DNA from: a virus
IMG/VR virus record: IMGVR_UViG_3300048065_000682
Location: 1-39,852 of that record
DNA: 39,852 bases
Strand: one strand, 5' to 3'
A model generated the notes under the pieces. The model did not search any database. It was not told the DNA's origin and was given only the letters and a program-made list of their open reading frames with translations. The number at the start of each line of letters is the position of its first letter. Position 1 is the first letter of the stretch. This document shows, in pieces, positions 22,678 through 31,528 of this stretch. Made by a program: the position numbers and the translations under genes.

Positions 22678-22971
22678 TTACGTTGGTTTAGTAGGCCAAG
22701 TAATTGTATTTGGAAAGCCTTCTTGTTCTGGGACATCTAACAATGCTTGTCGATAATTAGTCCATTCTGTTTTCTTGGCTTCAGACATACCGTTCCAACG
22801 TAAAACATTAGATACGATAGGGTCTACATCCCCATTGAGCTTTAAGTCACGCGCTCTTCTGGCTCGTTCAGGGGCTTCAGCAATATGTTCTTCTTCATTG
22901 CGGATAAGCTCTTCCTCTTCTTGTTGTGTTAAAGCTACAACCACCCCATCAACTATTTTATGATTATTCAT
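22678..22971 (-). CDS. Tail-fiber assembly chaperone-like protein
   Basis: A 97-residue, Glu-rich helical protein ending ...EWTNYRQALLDVPEQEGF followed by ITWPTKP. The WxxYRQALxD..P...WP ending is that of the phage tail-assembly chaperone family (Phage_tail_APC), which sits directly behind the fiber gene, as here. It would help trimerise or attach the fiber and may not stay in the virion. Confidence 0.8.
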   Translation of the reverse strand: MNNHKIVDGVVVALTQQEEEELIRNEEEHIAEAPERARRARDLKLNGDVDPIVSNVLRWNGMSEAKKTEWTNYRQALLDVPEQEGFPNTITWPTKPT

Positions 22972-22982
22972 TTTATTTTCCT

Positions 22983-24416
22983 TTATGAGTTAGTTACGCC
23001 AAAAACGGATATTGTACCCGAAGCGATTGTACCTGAATTGAAATATAATCTAAAAGCATTTATTTGAGGGTGTGCGGTTGCACCATAAGCATTTGTATAT
23101 GTGCTAACCCTAGATTCTCTAACGTAATAACTGGTACTTTGCCTTGTAGTTACTATCCCTTGAAATGATGGCGAATATGCCGTACCTTGCTCAGGGCTTC
23201 TAAGCTGGAGATAGCCGTTTAAGCTACTACCATAAAGGTCAGCCAGTACGTCAGCTGCAATTCTTATGTGGGTAAGGTTTGCGGAATTACCCCCACTCCA
23301 CCAATAGCCTCCGTTTGAATCAGTAATAGAATGGGTATTCACGGTGCTACCCATATTCCAGCTAGTGCCGCCGTTGTTGCTTGATTGCAGTCTAAATTCT
23401 CTACCAGAACTTGAAGGTCTAATAGTATTAAACTCAATATGATAAGAGTCATATTTGGTACTATCAAAACCTGTAAATACATATTGTGAGGTGTTATTCA
23501 TAGTAGAACGATTTAATAATACATGCATTCCACCACCACTAGCGTCTGCCCATTGAGCAGTGCCAGCAGATGAGTATTTAAGTATTTGGTCTGTAGAGCC
23601 ACCACTAGGAATATGGTTATTACCATTACCTGTAGGGTGACTAAATGTTGTACCAGATAAATTTAATCCAGAACCAGCACTGTAAGTTGTGTTAGTGTCT
23701 GTGTTTACAACTGTTTCTGTAGCTGTAGCTAGGCCAGTGACGTGTCCATATGCATCAAGTGTAACGTCTTGAATGTATGTTCTGCCAGAGTTATTTGATG
23801 AGCTTTGAGATGATGTATCATCATGGCTAATACTAATTGTAGCGTTTCCACTTTGGTTAGCTGTAAATGTACCAGAACCACCTAATGCGCCAGTACCTTG
23901 TACTGTTAGTGTGCCATTACCAACTGACACAGTTCCAGTACCTACAGATGTAACGTGTCCATATGTGTCAAAGTTAATATCTTGGATAAACGTATTGCCA
24001 CTATTATCACTATTGCTAACACTACTTGTGTCAGCATGGCTTAGTGTTACATCGCCAGTACCACCACCTGATAATCCAGAGCCAGCAGTAATTGTCTGGT
24101 CATTTTTAGCGTTAGCCTCAATGCCATCTAATTTAGTGCCATCCGCCGCAACGTCACGTCCATCTACTGTGCCGCCAACTGTAATATTACCAGTTGCGCT
24201 TACTGTGGTAGCCGCAACAGTAGACGCAGAGTTTGCACCAATTGGCGTTCCATCAATTGATCCAGAGTTAATATCAATACCAGTGACAGGCGTCGTACCA
24301 TCTAACAGATTATCGACGTTATCTAAGTTGGTATTTATTTTTGTACCCCAAGTGTCCTCGGATGCACCAACTTCTGGTTTTACTAAACCATATGTGGTTG
24401 TTGTAGTATCTGCCAT
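22983..24416 (-). CDS. Tail fiber protein
   Basis: 477 residues. The N-terminus [20 protein letters not shown] is the common base of marine phage fibers. It is followed by [20 protein letters not shown] and two homologous repeats ending [20 protein letters not shown] and [20 protein letters not shown], typical triple-beta fiber shaft units. The C-terminal about 180 residues form a beta-rich head likely to bind the host receptor. Followed by a fiber chaperone gene. Host range would be set mainly here. Confidence 0.9.
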   Translation of the reverse strand: MADTTTTTYGLVKPEVGASEDTWGTKINTNLDNVDNLLDGTTPVTGIDINSGSIDGTPIGANSASTVAATTVSATGNITVGGTVDGRDVAADGTKLDGIEANAKNDQTITAGSGLSGGGTGDVTLSHADTSSVSNSDNSGNTFIQDINFDTYGHVTSVGTGTVSVGNGTLTVQGTGALGGSGTFTANQSGNATISISHDDTSSQSSSNNSGRTYIQDVTLDAYGHVTGLATATETVVNTDTNTTYSAGSGLNLSGTTFSHPTGNGNNHIPSGGSTDQILKYSSAGTAQWADASGGGMHVLLNRSTMNNTSQYVFTGFDSTKYDSYHIEFNTIRPSSSGREFRLQSSNNGGTSWNMGSTVNTHSITDSNGGYWWSGGNSANLTHIRIAADVLADLYGSSLNGYLQLRSPEQGTAYSPSFQGIVTTRQSTSYYVRESRVSTYTNAYGATAHPQINAFRLYFNSGTIASGTISVFGVTNS

Positions 24417-24524
24417 AATTAACTCCTATGTTTGGCCTTGCGGCCTAATATCGTTCATCAATGTAAGAGAAAGACGCAGTAGGCGCTGATTGCATACTGC
24501 CACAAAAATGCTTAAATTGCAACA

Positions 24525-25391
24525 TCATGCGGCTGTCCATATTTCTGTTACTTTTGGCACTGTCTGCCATGTTTCAGTTGCGGCTGGTAAGTCTTCCCAT
24601 TTTTCAATTGCACTTGCCGTAAATGCAGATGTATTAATTATTGTAGAATTTAATGAAAATACTCTACTGCAAGATGCGGTTACATTACTTGTAGTATTTA
24701 TATTTGCTGATTTAGAGAAAACTCCAATCCCATTTGCTGTAGCAGTGGATGCAGTGGCAATCTGTGAGTTAAATAATCTAACCCTATCTACTGAACCTGT
24801 AGCAGTTGATGAAGTTGAAGCACTTGCACTGCCTTGAAATATTTTTTCTGATGCACAAGTCGCTGAAGATGTAGTGGATATAGCAACGCTATCACTGACG
24901 ACAAATACGCCAGATGCTGTTGTAGATAGTGTAGATGAAATTGCGGCAGATGTTTGCCTATCTCTTTCACCAGATGTCACTACACCAGACGCTGTTGCCA
25001 CAATGGAACTAGCAATTCTTACACGCTTACCAGCAGACACAGTAGAGGAAACAGTTGCAACTGCGGTTGATGAGGCTCTAACCCTATCTATTCCAACGCC
25101 TGTTACACTGGTTGTAGATATAGTTGCACTTCTTACAAATGTAACATTAGGAACAACTGTAGTTGTACTCGCTTGCGGTATAGCTACAGATGTATTTCTT
25201 GTTAAATTATAAGCTGAAGAAATAGCTAAATTATTAGATGATGTTGCAGAGCCAACTGCTGTTTTAGCGCCAGACGCAGAAACACTTGCGGCTGGCGATA
25301 TTGTTACTGAGGCGTCCTTGACTGATCCATCAAAGCCGAATGTATGTTCGCCATATAGACTGTAGCCGTAGCCACCTCGGTAAACTGTCAT
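24525..25391 (-). CDS. Ser/Thr/Ala-rich repetitive fiber-like protein
   Basis: 288 residues. After a short N-terminus (YRGGYGYSLYGEHTFGFDGS) the protein is built from about ten degenerate units of some 20-25 residues rich in S, T, A and V, often with an Arg pair (such as DRVRxxSS). It ends in tandem Trp units (WEDLPAATETWQTVPKVTEI). Such repeats usually form extended beta structures. It lies directly upstream of the tail fiber gene and is probably a tail spike or fiber component. Confidence 0.72.
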   Translation of the reverse strand: MTVYRGGYGYSLYGEHTFGFDGSVKDASVTISPAASVSASGAKTAVGSATSSNNLAISSAYNLTRNTSVAIPQASTTTVVPNVTFVRSATISTTSVTGVGIDRVRASSTAVATVSSTVSAGKRVRIASSIVATASGVVTSGERDRQTSAAISSTLSTTASGVFVVSDSVAISTTSSATCASEKIFQGSASASTSSTATGSVDRVRLFNSQIATASTATANGIGVFSKSANINTTSNVTASCSRVFSLNSTIINTSAFTASAIEKWEDLPAATETWQTVPKVTEIWTAA

Positions 25392-25396
25392 TTAAT

Positions 25397-25777
25397 TTAC
25401 TCTAAAGTAATGTCTAAATCACCAGCAGGGATGCGGAACACATCACCAGTATCAATTGCTTTAGATGCAGATAATGCCGCGTATGCGATTAAGTTGCCGC
25501 CAGATGCCGCATCAAATACGCCTACGTGTGAAACTGTTCCATATGATGCAGTTGCTGTGGGATACTCAACAGCGCCAGAATTTGTAGCTGTGTTTCCAGA
25601 TACTGTGAATGTAACTGACTGACGCGCATATGCTCCGCCTGATACTTCAGTACCACCACCACTATCGTTTGGTGCGGCTGTGTATAATGCAACGTGCCAC
25701 GCAGTAGGACGTGTCACTGAACCTGTTGTGAATATGTATTGCAATACTCTTGTTTCGAAATCGTTTGAAAAACTCAT
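25397..25777 (-). CDS. Tail/fiber-associated protein, 126 residues
   Basis: SNDFETRVLQYIFTTGS, WHVALYTAAPNDSGGGTEVS and GAYARQSVTF are typical of a small phage tail protein family often found near fibers. The rest is beta-rich (AASGGNLIAYAALSASKA). It is probably a fiber base or decoration protein; the biochemical role is unknown. Confidence 0.75.
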   Translation of the reverse strand: MSFSNDFETRVLQYIFTTGSVTRPTAWHVALYTAAPNDSGGGTEVSGGAYARQSVTFTVSGNTATNSGAVEYPTATASYGTVSHVGVFDAASGGNLIAYAALSASKAIDTGDVFRIPAGDLDITLE

Positions 25778-25778
25778 T

Positions 25779-26399
25779 TTAATATGCCCTTATTTTTAGA
25801 CGACGACCAGAGCCGCCATATTTAGTTTGATCGCTGACTGCATTAATTGCGTCAACAGCGCTTTGATACAAAGCCGCCCAAGTCGTAATTCGAGCGTCTT
25901 CTTTTAAATATGGGGCTGAGTGTACCAAAGCTCCATACAAATAAGCATCTGGATATTCTTCCAGAAGCCAATTGGTTGTATTACTGTCAGATAATGTTGG
26001 AATTTTCTGATAATAATATAATTCTGCATTGTATACGCCATCTGGCGCTGGGTGTACTTGTAGTTCGCCAGCAGTCATTGCGTAGTATCTTGGGTTGCCA
26101 GATACGTTGCCAGCTCTTTGTTGCCTGTCTAATAATTCTGCCTGCGATATTAATTCTAGTGGGTTTGTCTCGCCACTCGTAATGTGAAAGCGGATAGGCT
26201 CTAACATATCTGCTGGGATCGCGCTGTACTTCGTGTCAATCTCGGCAGTGGATCTGGCTTCCATTTTCCAGTGACGCAATCTGCGATTTAGATCAGTCTC
26301 TGCCAAAGTTATGAATGTGCTAGACACAGAAGTAAGATCATCACGATTAAGAAAATCTGTGAGTGTCGTTTTTAATTCTGCGTATGTTGTTATTGGCAT
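25779..26399 (-). CDS. Head-tail adaptor protein, gp4/SU10-adaptor-like
   Basis: A 206-residue protein starting with TYAELKTTLTDFLNRDDL and then FITLAETDLNRRLRHWKME, the hallmark of the podovirus adaptor family that forms the ring between portal and tail. YPDAYLYGALVHSAPYLKED (about 145-164) is also conserved in this family. It sits two bases from the next gene in the tail cluster. Confidence 0.85.
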   Translation of the reverse strand: MPITTYAELKTTLTDFLNRDDLTSVSSTFITLAETDLNRRLRHWKMEARSTAEIDTKYSAIPADMLEPIRFHITSGETNPLELISQAELLDRQQRAGNVSGNPRYYAMTAGELQVHPAPDGVYNAELYYYQKIPTLSDSNTTNWLLEEYPDAYLYGALVHSAPYLKEDARITTWAALYQSAVDAINAVSDQTKYGGSGRRLKIRAY

Positions 26400-26437
26400 T
26401 GGTTAGCCCCTAGTTTTATTTCTATATATCATATTTA

Positions 26438-28054
26438 TTAACGAGATAGTAGCCCACCACCAGATAAAATCTTATTTGCAAAATCTAATGCCTGCTCTCT
26501 ACCTTGAGATTTTTCTATCAATAAAAATGTTTCTACTGTATCTGCAATCTCGTTATCAATTAATTGTACTGCTCTCTTAGGGCTACTTTCTAAAACTTTG
26601 TAATTTGGAGATGTCATTAGCAATCCACCACCTGAGCCTTTTTTTCTTAGCTGTGAGGCTGTATCTCTAAAAACTAAATTTGCTGGTATGCCGCGAGATC
26701 CATCTAGAAATGTTTCTGCGTTGCCAATCTTATCATATCCAGTGTTATATGTTGTAGAGTTATCTATAGTTGTAGGAAATGCACCTTTTTCTAAATTTGG
26801 CGTAAACCCTCTATATCCGACACTTCCCCAATCCATACCTATTTGATTAGCATCAGCAACAGCAAGCCTAGCATCAGATACTGATGGTGCGCCCATGTCT
26901 AATAAGCCCTTTTTATCCATACCTTTTAAAAAATGTGATCTTTGGCTACCAGTAGGCAAAGAATTAATGGCATTATAAATTGCATCTGGATCTTCAATAT
27001 CAATATTCATATCCTCAAATGGACGTGTCGTTATTGATTTAGTAACATTAGATCCATCAGCTTTTTTTAATATATTACCATTTGCGTCTCTAACTGGTAT
27101 TAATTTTGGGACACCCATATTCTTTATGTGTTCGTTTATTTTACTAGCACTCTCGCCGATAATTGCGCTGTTACCAGATTGCTTTTGTTTCCACATTTGC
27201 CCATAAACATCACCTTGATGCTGTGCAAAATCTCCAGAAACTTCACCCATCATAACTGACATCATATATGGGTCTTTTCTTTTTATTGCCTCATTTAATT
27301 TACTACTGGTAGCCTCTGTAGCTCCTGCATATCCTTGGTTTGGGACATCCATATACCTAAAGCCTGCCATAGATTTAACAGGCTCAGGTAACCTCAAATC
27401 ATTAACATGGGTAACAGTTTTTCTATCAGTCTGATCGCCAACAATAGACATTACATTCCTGCCAACTAAATCTGAAAAACTTTTTAACTTTGGCTCTACT
27501 GCATCTGCTGATAATAGCCCTGCGCTTGTATGTTGCCTTAATGCTGTTGGCTGTTGTGATTTAATATTTGTATACTTTGCGCCAACTGGTAATGCTTGAT
27601 TTGGGTTTAAAAAATTAAATGCAGTTGGTGTTTTTTCTAATTCATCTGCAATTTTTGCGCCAGACATTTCATATGGCTTGCCTGTATCTATTTTTGGCTT
27701 TAATTTAATATTACTAAAATTAGAACCCATCATACTTGGATCGACCTCAATGCGATCTGCCATATCAAGTAAGCCTTTGCCTACTTTTTTAATAGCAGGG
27801 GAAGCCGCGTCACCAATAAGTGGGATTAAACCTAGTAAAGCCGCGCCGCCTAAAACAGCAACATATCCAAGATCAGGCTCTGGCCTTTGTAATTCGTCGT
27901 ATATTTCTTTAGCCGCCATAGCGTCGCCAATGATAGGCGTGGCTTCAGCTATAAATTTTGCGGCGTCCATTGGGGTAAAGCTCATTGGCTCTACCGCAAG
28001 TCGCTGGCCTTCATCTGCGTAGCCTGCGTAGCTTTGTTGATCAAGCAGTCCCAT
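26438..28054 (-). CDS. Large virion-associated protein, function unknown
   Basis: About 538 residues. I prefer ATG 28054 (MGLLDQQSYAG), which has GGA at a suitable distance, over the in-frame ATG at 28066, which has none. Residues about 30-75 contain a hydrophobic Gly/Ala segment (AVLGGAALLGLIPLIGDA) that may insert in membrane. The remainder is globular, with no motif I recognise. It is likely injected or packaged, given its place between terminase and tail genes. It overlaps the upstream gene by 14 bases. Confidence 0.65.
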   Translation of the reverse strand: MGLLDQQSYAGYADEGQRLAVEPMSFTPMDAAKFIAEATPIIGDAMAAKEIYDELQRPEPDLGYVAVLGGAALLGLIPLIGDAASPAIKKVGKGLLDMADRIEVDPSMMGSNFSNIKLKPKIDTGKPYEMSGAKIADELEKTPTAFNFLNPNQALPVGAKYTNIKSQQPTALRQHTSAGLLSADAVEPKLKSFSDLVGRNVMSIVGDQTDRKTVTHVNDLRLPEPVKSMAGFRYMDVPNQGYAGATEATSSKLNEAIKRKDPYMMSVMMGEVSGDFAQHQGDVYGQMWKQKQSGNSAIIGESASKINEHIKNMGVPKLIPVRDANGNILKKADGSNVTKSITTRPFEDMNIDIEDPDAIYNAINSLPTGSQRSHFLKGMDKKGLLDMGAPSVSDARLAVADANQIGMDWGSVGYRGFTPNLEKGAFPTTIDNSTTYNTGYDKIGNAETFLDGSRGIPANLVFRDTASQLRKKGSGGGLLMTSPNYKVLESSPKRAVQLIDNEIADTVETFLLIEKSQGREQALDFANKILSGGGLLSR

Positions 28055-28610
28055 CAAAAATTCCATCTAGCATTTGTTGTAATCTAGGTGACATTTCCTC
28101 GCTGGGTGTTCTCGCTTCATTTGTTGCGGCGTATAAATACATTAACTCAGATAAGCCATTTGGGTTTGACATAACTCTCCTGTAACTCTCAGGCTCGTTA
28201 TTCATCTTGTATTCCAATAGCTCTACAAATCCCTGTTTATTCGCAATATTTGACGACATAATCGTCTGCATAACATCAACTGGTAGTATCAAGCTACGCA
28301 CAATCTGACCGCCTGTAGCGTCTGCACCGCGAGCCATTGTGCCTTGTGGCATCTGATTAGGGAACGACGTGATTGGATCATTGCCAGCAAAATTGGCTTG
28401 GCCTAACGTGCCGTAGCTCGTTTTCTCGCCAATACGATCCATTGCGGATGTGCCATCCATATTGCTTAGTAATCCGCCGCGATATTCAAACTCGTCATTA
28501 GGCGTCAGGAAATTAGCAACGCGCTCCGCAAAGCTATTGCGTCTGGATCGCTTGCCCTCATCAAGTTGATTGAGGAAGTTCAGTATGCCTCTATTTACCA
28601 TAGCCGCCAT
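28041..28610 (-). CDS. Hypothetical 189-residue protein downstream of terminase
   Basis: Basic helical N-terminus (NQLDEGKRSRRNSFAERV), a Gly/Met-rich middle and a helical C-terminus (FVELLEYKMNNEPESYRRVM). No family recognised. The start overlaps the small Cys-rich gene at 28591-28671. An internal ATG three codons on is an alternative start. The position suggests a virion or head-completion protein. Confidence 0.62.
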   Translation of the reverse strand: MAAMVNRGILNFLNQLDEGKRSRRNSFAERVANFLTPNDEFEYRGGLLSNMDGTSAMDRIGEKTSYGTLGQANFAGNDPITSFPNQMPQGTMARGADATGGQIVRSLILPVDVMQTIMSSNIANKQGFVELLEYKMNNEPESYRRVMSNPNGLSELMYLYAATNEARTPSEEMSPRLQQMLDGIFDGTA

Positions 28611-28671
28611 TCAAGCACATACCTTTGGCCTTACAGTTTGACTTGGTAGGGCATCCCTTGCACGTTTTCAT
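28591..28671 (-). CDS. Tiny Cys-rich (zinc-knuckle-like) protein, 26 residues
   Basis: Starts MKTCKGCPTKSNCKAKGMC: four Cys in a CxxC...C...C order that could hold a zinc ion. GAGG lies seven bases before the ATG. It sits in the gap behind the 61-residue gene and overlaps the next gene by 20 bases. Small size makes it uncertain, but the ribosome site and Cys pattern support it. Confidence 0.55.
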   Translation of the reverse strand: MKTCKGCPTKSNCKAKGMCLNGGYGK

Positions 28672-28706
28672 GATAAAACCTCATTGCTATATATTATGCG
28701 ACCATA

Positions 28707-28892
28707 TCACAATTCATCTATTGACGCCAGTATGTTACGCATTCTTTCTGATAGCTTCCACTCGCCAGCCTTCCACCGCGCCGCGTGTTGTGCATCCTGC
28801 AAAGATAATCCGCGCTTCACATATTGCTTAATCCATTTAGCCATCAATAAATTTTTCATCTTAGGTGACAAATTTAAAAATTTTTTTTTCAT
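28707..28892 (-). CDS. Basic 61-residue protein after large terminase
   Basis: The start overlaps the terminase stop (ATGA). Lys/Arg-rich helical protein (MKKKFLNLSPKMKNLLMAKW, then RGLSLQDAQHAARWKAGEW). It may bind DNA or assist packaging; no family recognised. Confidence 0.62.
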   Translation of the reverse strand: MKKKFLNLSPKMKNLLMAKWIKQYVKRGLSLQDAQHAARWKAGEWKLSERMRNILASIDEL

Positions 28893-30286
28893 GCAATTCC
28901 CTTTAAATTGCGCCTAATGGATTTATTCCAGTTATTATTGTTGCCAGATAATGCCGTGACTGCGTCGGATGCCATTGTTAGGCATAGTGCATCAGCGAGA
29001 TCTGGCGATTTAAGGCCACGTTTTCGCATTGCGTCCTTACTCTCAGCCTTCATTTTGCCTGACGATGTAAACGCATATCGTATGCCAGTTAATTCTGCGA
29101 CGAGCTGGTCATTCCTTGGTATCTTGCAGGATCTATCTTCTAGCCAGCCCTTTGTCTTAAACCACAGCTCACTTCGTAAATTCATGTAAGTCTTGCCCAT
29201 AGCTGGTGCTTCGCCAACATTAATGCCACGCACTGGCACGCCCAGCTCACGTAATCTATCAACTACACCGCCACCAACGCCAATGCTATCCACAAGTATT
29301 TCTGTTGGGCGTTGACTGCTGGGCAATGCCTCATATTCTGCCATAACTCGACCCACAGTTTGCATGAGATCTAATCCCTGCCACGCATCGATATCTGTGA
29401 CAACATTGCCGTACCTCTTGCACAATGCAGTTTTGTCAGTGCCAAACCTCGCAACGTCCAAGCCCCATATTGGCTTTATGTCGGGCGTCATCTCAATATC
29501 TCGTTGCGTTGCGCTGTGGGCTAAGTGAAATGGTATAATCGTGTCATCGTCCGCCATAGGAAATTCGCCGAGAACACGTATGCGAAATGCGTTGCTTTCC
29601 TCGCCATATCGCTCGCGCATTTCTTCGACAAACTCATCAGACACAAGTGGGCTATCCACGCACGACCAGCGCCTCGTCCACCAGCTCTTGGACATTCTGG
29701 TTTGGCTCTCGTAAAATGTGCCAGAGGATCTCGTCGGGTTTGATAATAACAACGTGGTTGCGCTGTGACCAGACATTGACCCAGCCGCCGCTTCGAAAAC
29801 TTTCTCAGGTACACCAGATGCCTCATCAACTACCAATAAAACATTCTCGGAGTGTACCCCAGCTAGTGCTTCTGGCGTTTCTGCGCGTGACGTTCTGGCT
29901 GATATAAATGCCTCGGAAGCGGCTGACGTTAATTCCACACGATCTGACTTAACAGTGAGTAATTGCTGTAGGTGGGGTGGCAACTCGTTTATCCAGCGTT
30001 TTAGCTCGGCAAACAATGCGTCAAACAATTGGCTTGATGTGGGCGCTGTGACAACGACTTTATTCGGGAAACGTAGCAGGAGAAACCAGAGCATAGCCCA
30101 AGACGCGGACGTTGACTTGCCTGTACCATGCCCAGATCTGACAGACATTTTACGCTCGCCATCTGATATAGCATTAAGAAACTCGGATTGGTAATCGTAT
30201 GGCTCTGCGCCCAGCACTTCCTTCACGAATAGCACTGGGTCATCTCTGTAGCGCAGGACAAACTCTGTTAATGGGTTATCACTCAT
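28889..30286 (-). CDS. Terminase large subunit
   Basis: A 465-residue packaging motor. The ATPase domain has Walker A SGHGTGKS (51-58) and Walker B VLLVVDEAS (149-157, Asp154/Glu155), with a coupling-type motif LLLSNPTR (about 179-186). The nuclease domain has the acidic triad in GLDVARFG (Asp277), LVDSIGVGG (Asp333) and KSPDLADAL (Asp429/432). It cuts concatemeric DNA and pumps it through the portal. It overlaps the small terminase by 8 bases. The type resembles Terminase_6 headful or cos enzymes; the packaging mode is not determined. Confidence 0.95.
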   Translation of the reverse strand: MSDNPLTEFVLRYRDDPVLFVKEVLGAEPYDYQSEFLNAISDGERKMSVRSGHGTGKSTSASWAMLWFLLLRFPNKVVVTAPTSSQLFDALFAELKRWINELPPHLQQLLTVKSDRVELTSAASEAFISARTSRAETPEALAGVHSENVLLVVDEASGVPEKVFEAAAGSMSGHSATTLLLSNPTRSSGTFYESQTRMSKSWWTRRWSCVDSPLVSDEFVEEMRERYGEESNAFRIRVLGEFPMADDDTIIPFHLAHSATQRDIEMTPDIKPIWGLDVARFGTDKTALCKRYGNVVTDIDAWQGLDLMQTVGRVMAEYEALPSSQRPTEILVDSIGVGGGVVDRLRELGVPVRGINVGEAPAMGKTYMNLRSELWFKTKGWLEDRSCKIPRNDQLVAELTGIRYAFTSSGKMKAESKDAMRKRGLKSPDLADALCLTMASDAVTALSGNNNNWNKSIRRNLKGIA

Positions 30287-30779
30287 CAGTTACATCCTCA
30301 TAATCTGCGTCAATCGTCTTGGCTTCGCGCTCCTGATCTTCTTTATGGATAGCCGCCAAGTCAGAATTAACTTTTCTTAGGGCGTCGAGATGCATATCGC
30401 CAACTGAGATATTCACGTTTGTCTGTGGCCTAGTGCCGTAACGATCTTGGTTATACGAGCTTGCCATAAATTTGCGCCACTGCACCTTCTCTCGCGTGGC
30501 GGCTATCTCACTGCTGGTCGAGCCACCATCCAAATCATCCACCATCGTCAAGCCCTGCTCGACTAGGGCATCTGCGGCGTGGCGTCTGGCTTCGTTCATG
30601 GCCTTCTCATATTCTGGCACTTTATTCAGTGACGAGCCAAGGTATTGACGAGAACATCCATATTCTACAGCCATTTTCGTCAAAGTATTACCTGATGCGA
30701 TTTGCTCAAACAGGTAATCTACGCCGCCTTTCTTCTCAACATCTGTTAGGATCTTCCTTCGTAATGCCTTGCCAGCCAT
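30279..30779 (-). CDS. Terminase small subunit
   Basis: A 166-residue DNA-recognition subunit. Residues about 31-52 (TLTKMAVEYGCSRQYLGSSL) form a helix-turn-helix, followed by a helical oligomerisation region (EYEKAMNEARRHAADALVEQ) and an acidic C-terminus that would contact the large subunit. Directly upstream of, and overlapping, the large terminase. Ribosome site TTGGAGAATATTA. The G/C-tract region just upstream is a candidate recognition site. Confidence 0.88.
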   Translation of the reverse strand: MAGKALRRKILTDVEKKGGVDYLFEQIASGNTLTKMAVEYGCSRQYLGSSLNKVPEYEKAMNEARRHAADALVEQGLTMVDDLDGGSTSSEIAATREKVQWRKFMASSYNQDRYGTRPQTNVNISVGDMHLDALRKVNSDLAAIHKEDQEREAKTIDADYEDVTDE

Positions 30780-30802
30780 TAATATTCTCCAATTTTTTTT
30801 AA

Positions 30803-30832
30803 ATTTTACAATAGGTAAGCGTTATATTGCAA
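30803..30832 (-). promoter_or_regulatory. Possible promoter before terminase genes
   Basis: On the minus strand TTGCAA (30832-30827) and TAAAAT (30808-30803) are 18 bp apart, with TTG just before the -10 box (extended -10 like). It would start transcription of the late genes behind the G/C-tract structure. Only the match to consensus supports it. Confidence 0.42.
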
Positions 30833-30905
30833 GGGGGTATGGGGGGTCTTCGTGTGCGTGAAAATCTACACAAACAACCCCCCGATTTTTTTATACAGGG
30901 GGGGG
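30831..30905. other. Alternating G/C tracts with two mutually exclusive hairpins; packaging-site or switch candidate
   Basis: Plus-strand tracts of G5 (about 30833-30837), G6 (30841-30846), C6 (30878-30883) and G8 (30898-30905). The C6 tract can pair with either the G6 tract (loop containing GTGT/ACAC) or the G8 tract, but not both. The region lies in the 290-bp gene-free gap before the small terminase. No other gene is evident in the gap. It could be a cos/pac element, a transcription switch or a pause site. Confidence 0.5.
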
Positions 30906-31069
30906 TCAAAAAATATGCCAGATCTGCTAGTTTCGGATAAATGGAACAACGCATAGCTCATAATAGCCTTATTTTACTGCAAAATCGTCTAACCTATTGA
31001 TATCATTAGATATACTGCGGATTTAGCCCATAATATCCGATAATGTATATTATGTTAACTTTCAGATTA

Positions 31070-31165
31070 TCAGGATGATTGACAACTGAAATACGATCTG
31101 CTACGCGCCCACGCGCCTGCGACGACGCCTGTATATGTTTTGTCACGCTCAAATGCTACCAACAT
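31070..31165 (-). CDS. Possible 31-residue protein
   Basis: The ATG at 31165 shares a base with the upstream stop (TAATG), the coupling used repeatedly in this operon. It begins MLVAFERDKTYTGVVAGAW. No domain is evident and the ribosome site (GAGGAAG) is distant. It may be only a chance frame. Confidence 0.35.
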   Translation of the reverse strand: MLVAFERDKTYTGVVAGAWARSRSYFSCQSS

Positions 31166-31368
31166 TAGTGCAACTTCCTCGCCTTATCTTCTGCATTCTG
31201 ATCATGTAATTCAATGAGAGCCTCAGCCAATGATTGTATTACAATGTCTGCGCCTACCACATGCAACCTATCTGTTATGAAGTCACAAAGTATATCCAGT
31301 TCATGATCATTCTCATCAGTATTCTTGCAGTGAAGATCTAGCGTTAATTTAATGTTAAACTCAGACAC
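31165..31368 (-). CDS. Hypothetical 67-residue acidic protein, GTG start
   Basis: Starts with GTG at 31368, with AAGG about nine bases upstream. A short beta-like start (EFNIKLTLDLHC) leads to helices (DILCDFITDRLHVVGADIVI) and a charged tail. Two Cys. No family recognised. It lies directly after the double-hairpin region, whose loops could affect its translation. Confidence 0.58.
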   Translation of the reverse strand: MSEFNIKLTLDLHCKNTDENDHELDILCDFITDRLHVVGADIVIQSLAEALIELHDQNAEDKARKLH

Positions 31369-31388
31369 GTCATCTAACCTTCTAAAGT

Positions 31389-31492
31389 GACCGCGTAGCT
31401 CGGAAGAGGAGGAGAAGCTACGCGGTCTAGTTCAGTGGGAAGCATATTGTAAATGCAAAAACAATACGCTTTAGAGGGAGGAGAACCCACTG
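31389..31492 (-). ncRNA. Double-hairpin RNA segment with anti-Shine-Dalgarno loops
   Basis: Gene-free 160-bp gap in the leftward operon. On the minus strand: (1) CAGTGGG pairs with CCCACTG (outer stem), enclosing an unpaired pyrimidine run with TTCTCCTCCC and an inner hairpin AGCGTATTGT / ACAATATGCT; (2) a perfect 12-bp stem GACCGCGTAGCT / AGCTACGCGGTC with a 15-base loop containing TCTCCTCCTC. In the inner stem one pair is G-U on the minus strand but A-C on the plus strand, which favours minus-strand RNA. A weak TTGAAT...TACTAT promoter lies just upstream. No U-run follows, so it may be a leader rather than a free RNA. Confidence 0.6.
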
Positions 31493-31528
31493 GCTATAGT
31501 ATGCCTCATGAGAAGCTCTTATTCAAGC

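Noticed and set aside
23911-24489. 192-codon plus-strand frame inside the tail fiber gene
   Set aside because: Antisense shadow of the repetitive fiber frame; product is Pro/Val/Ser-rich with no ribosome site.
29521-29907. Open frames on both strands across the terminase nuclease region
   Set aside because: They lie entirely within the large terminase gene in other frames and have no ribosome sites or recognisable domains.
31020-31090. TTGACA at about 31079 as a plus-strand promoter
   Set aside because: No acceptable -10 box at 15-19 bp and no plus-strand gene downstream.
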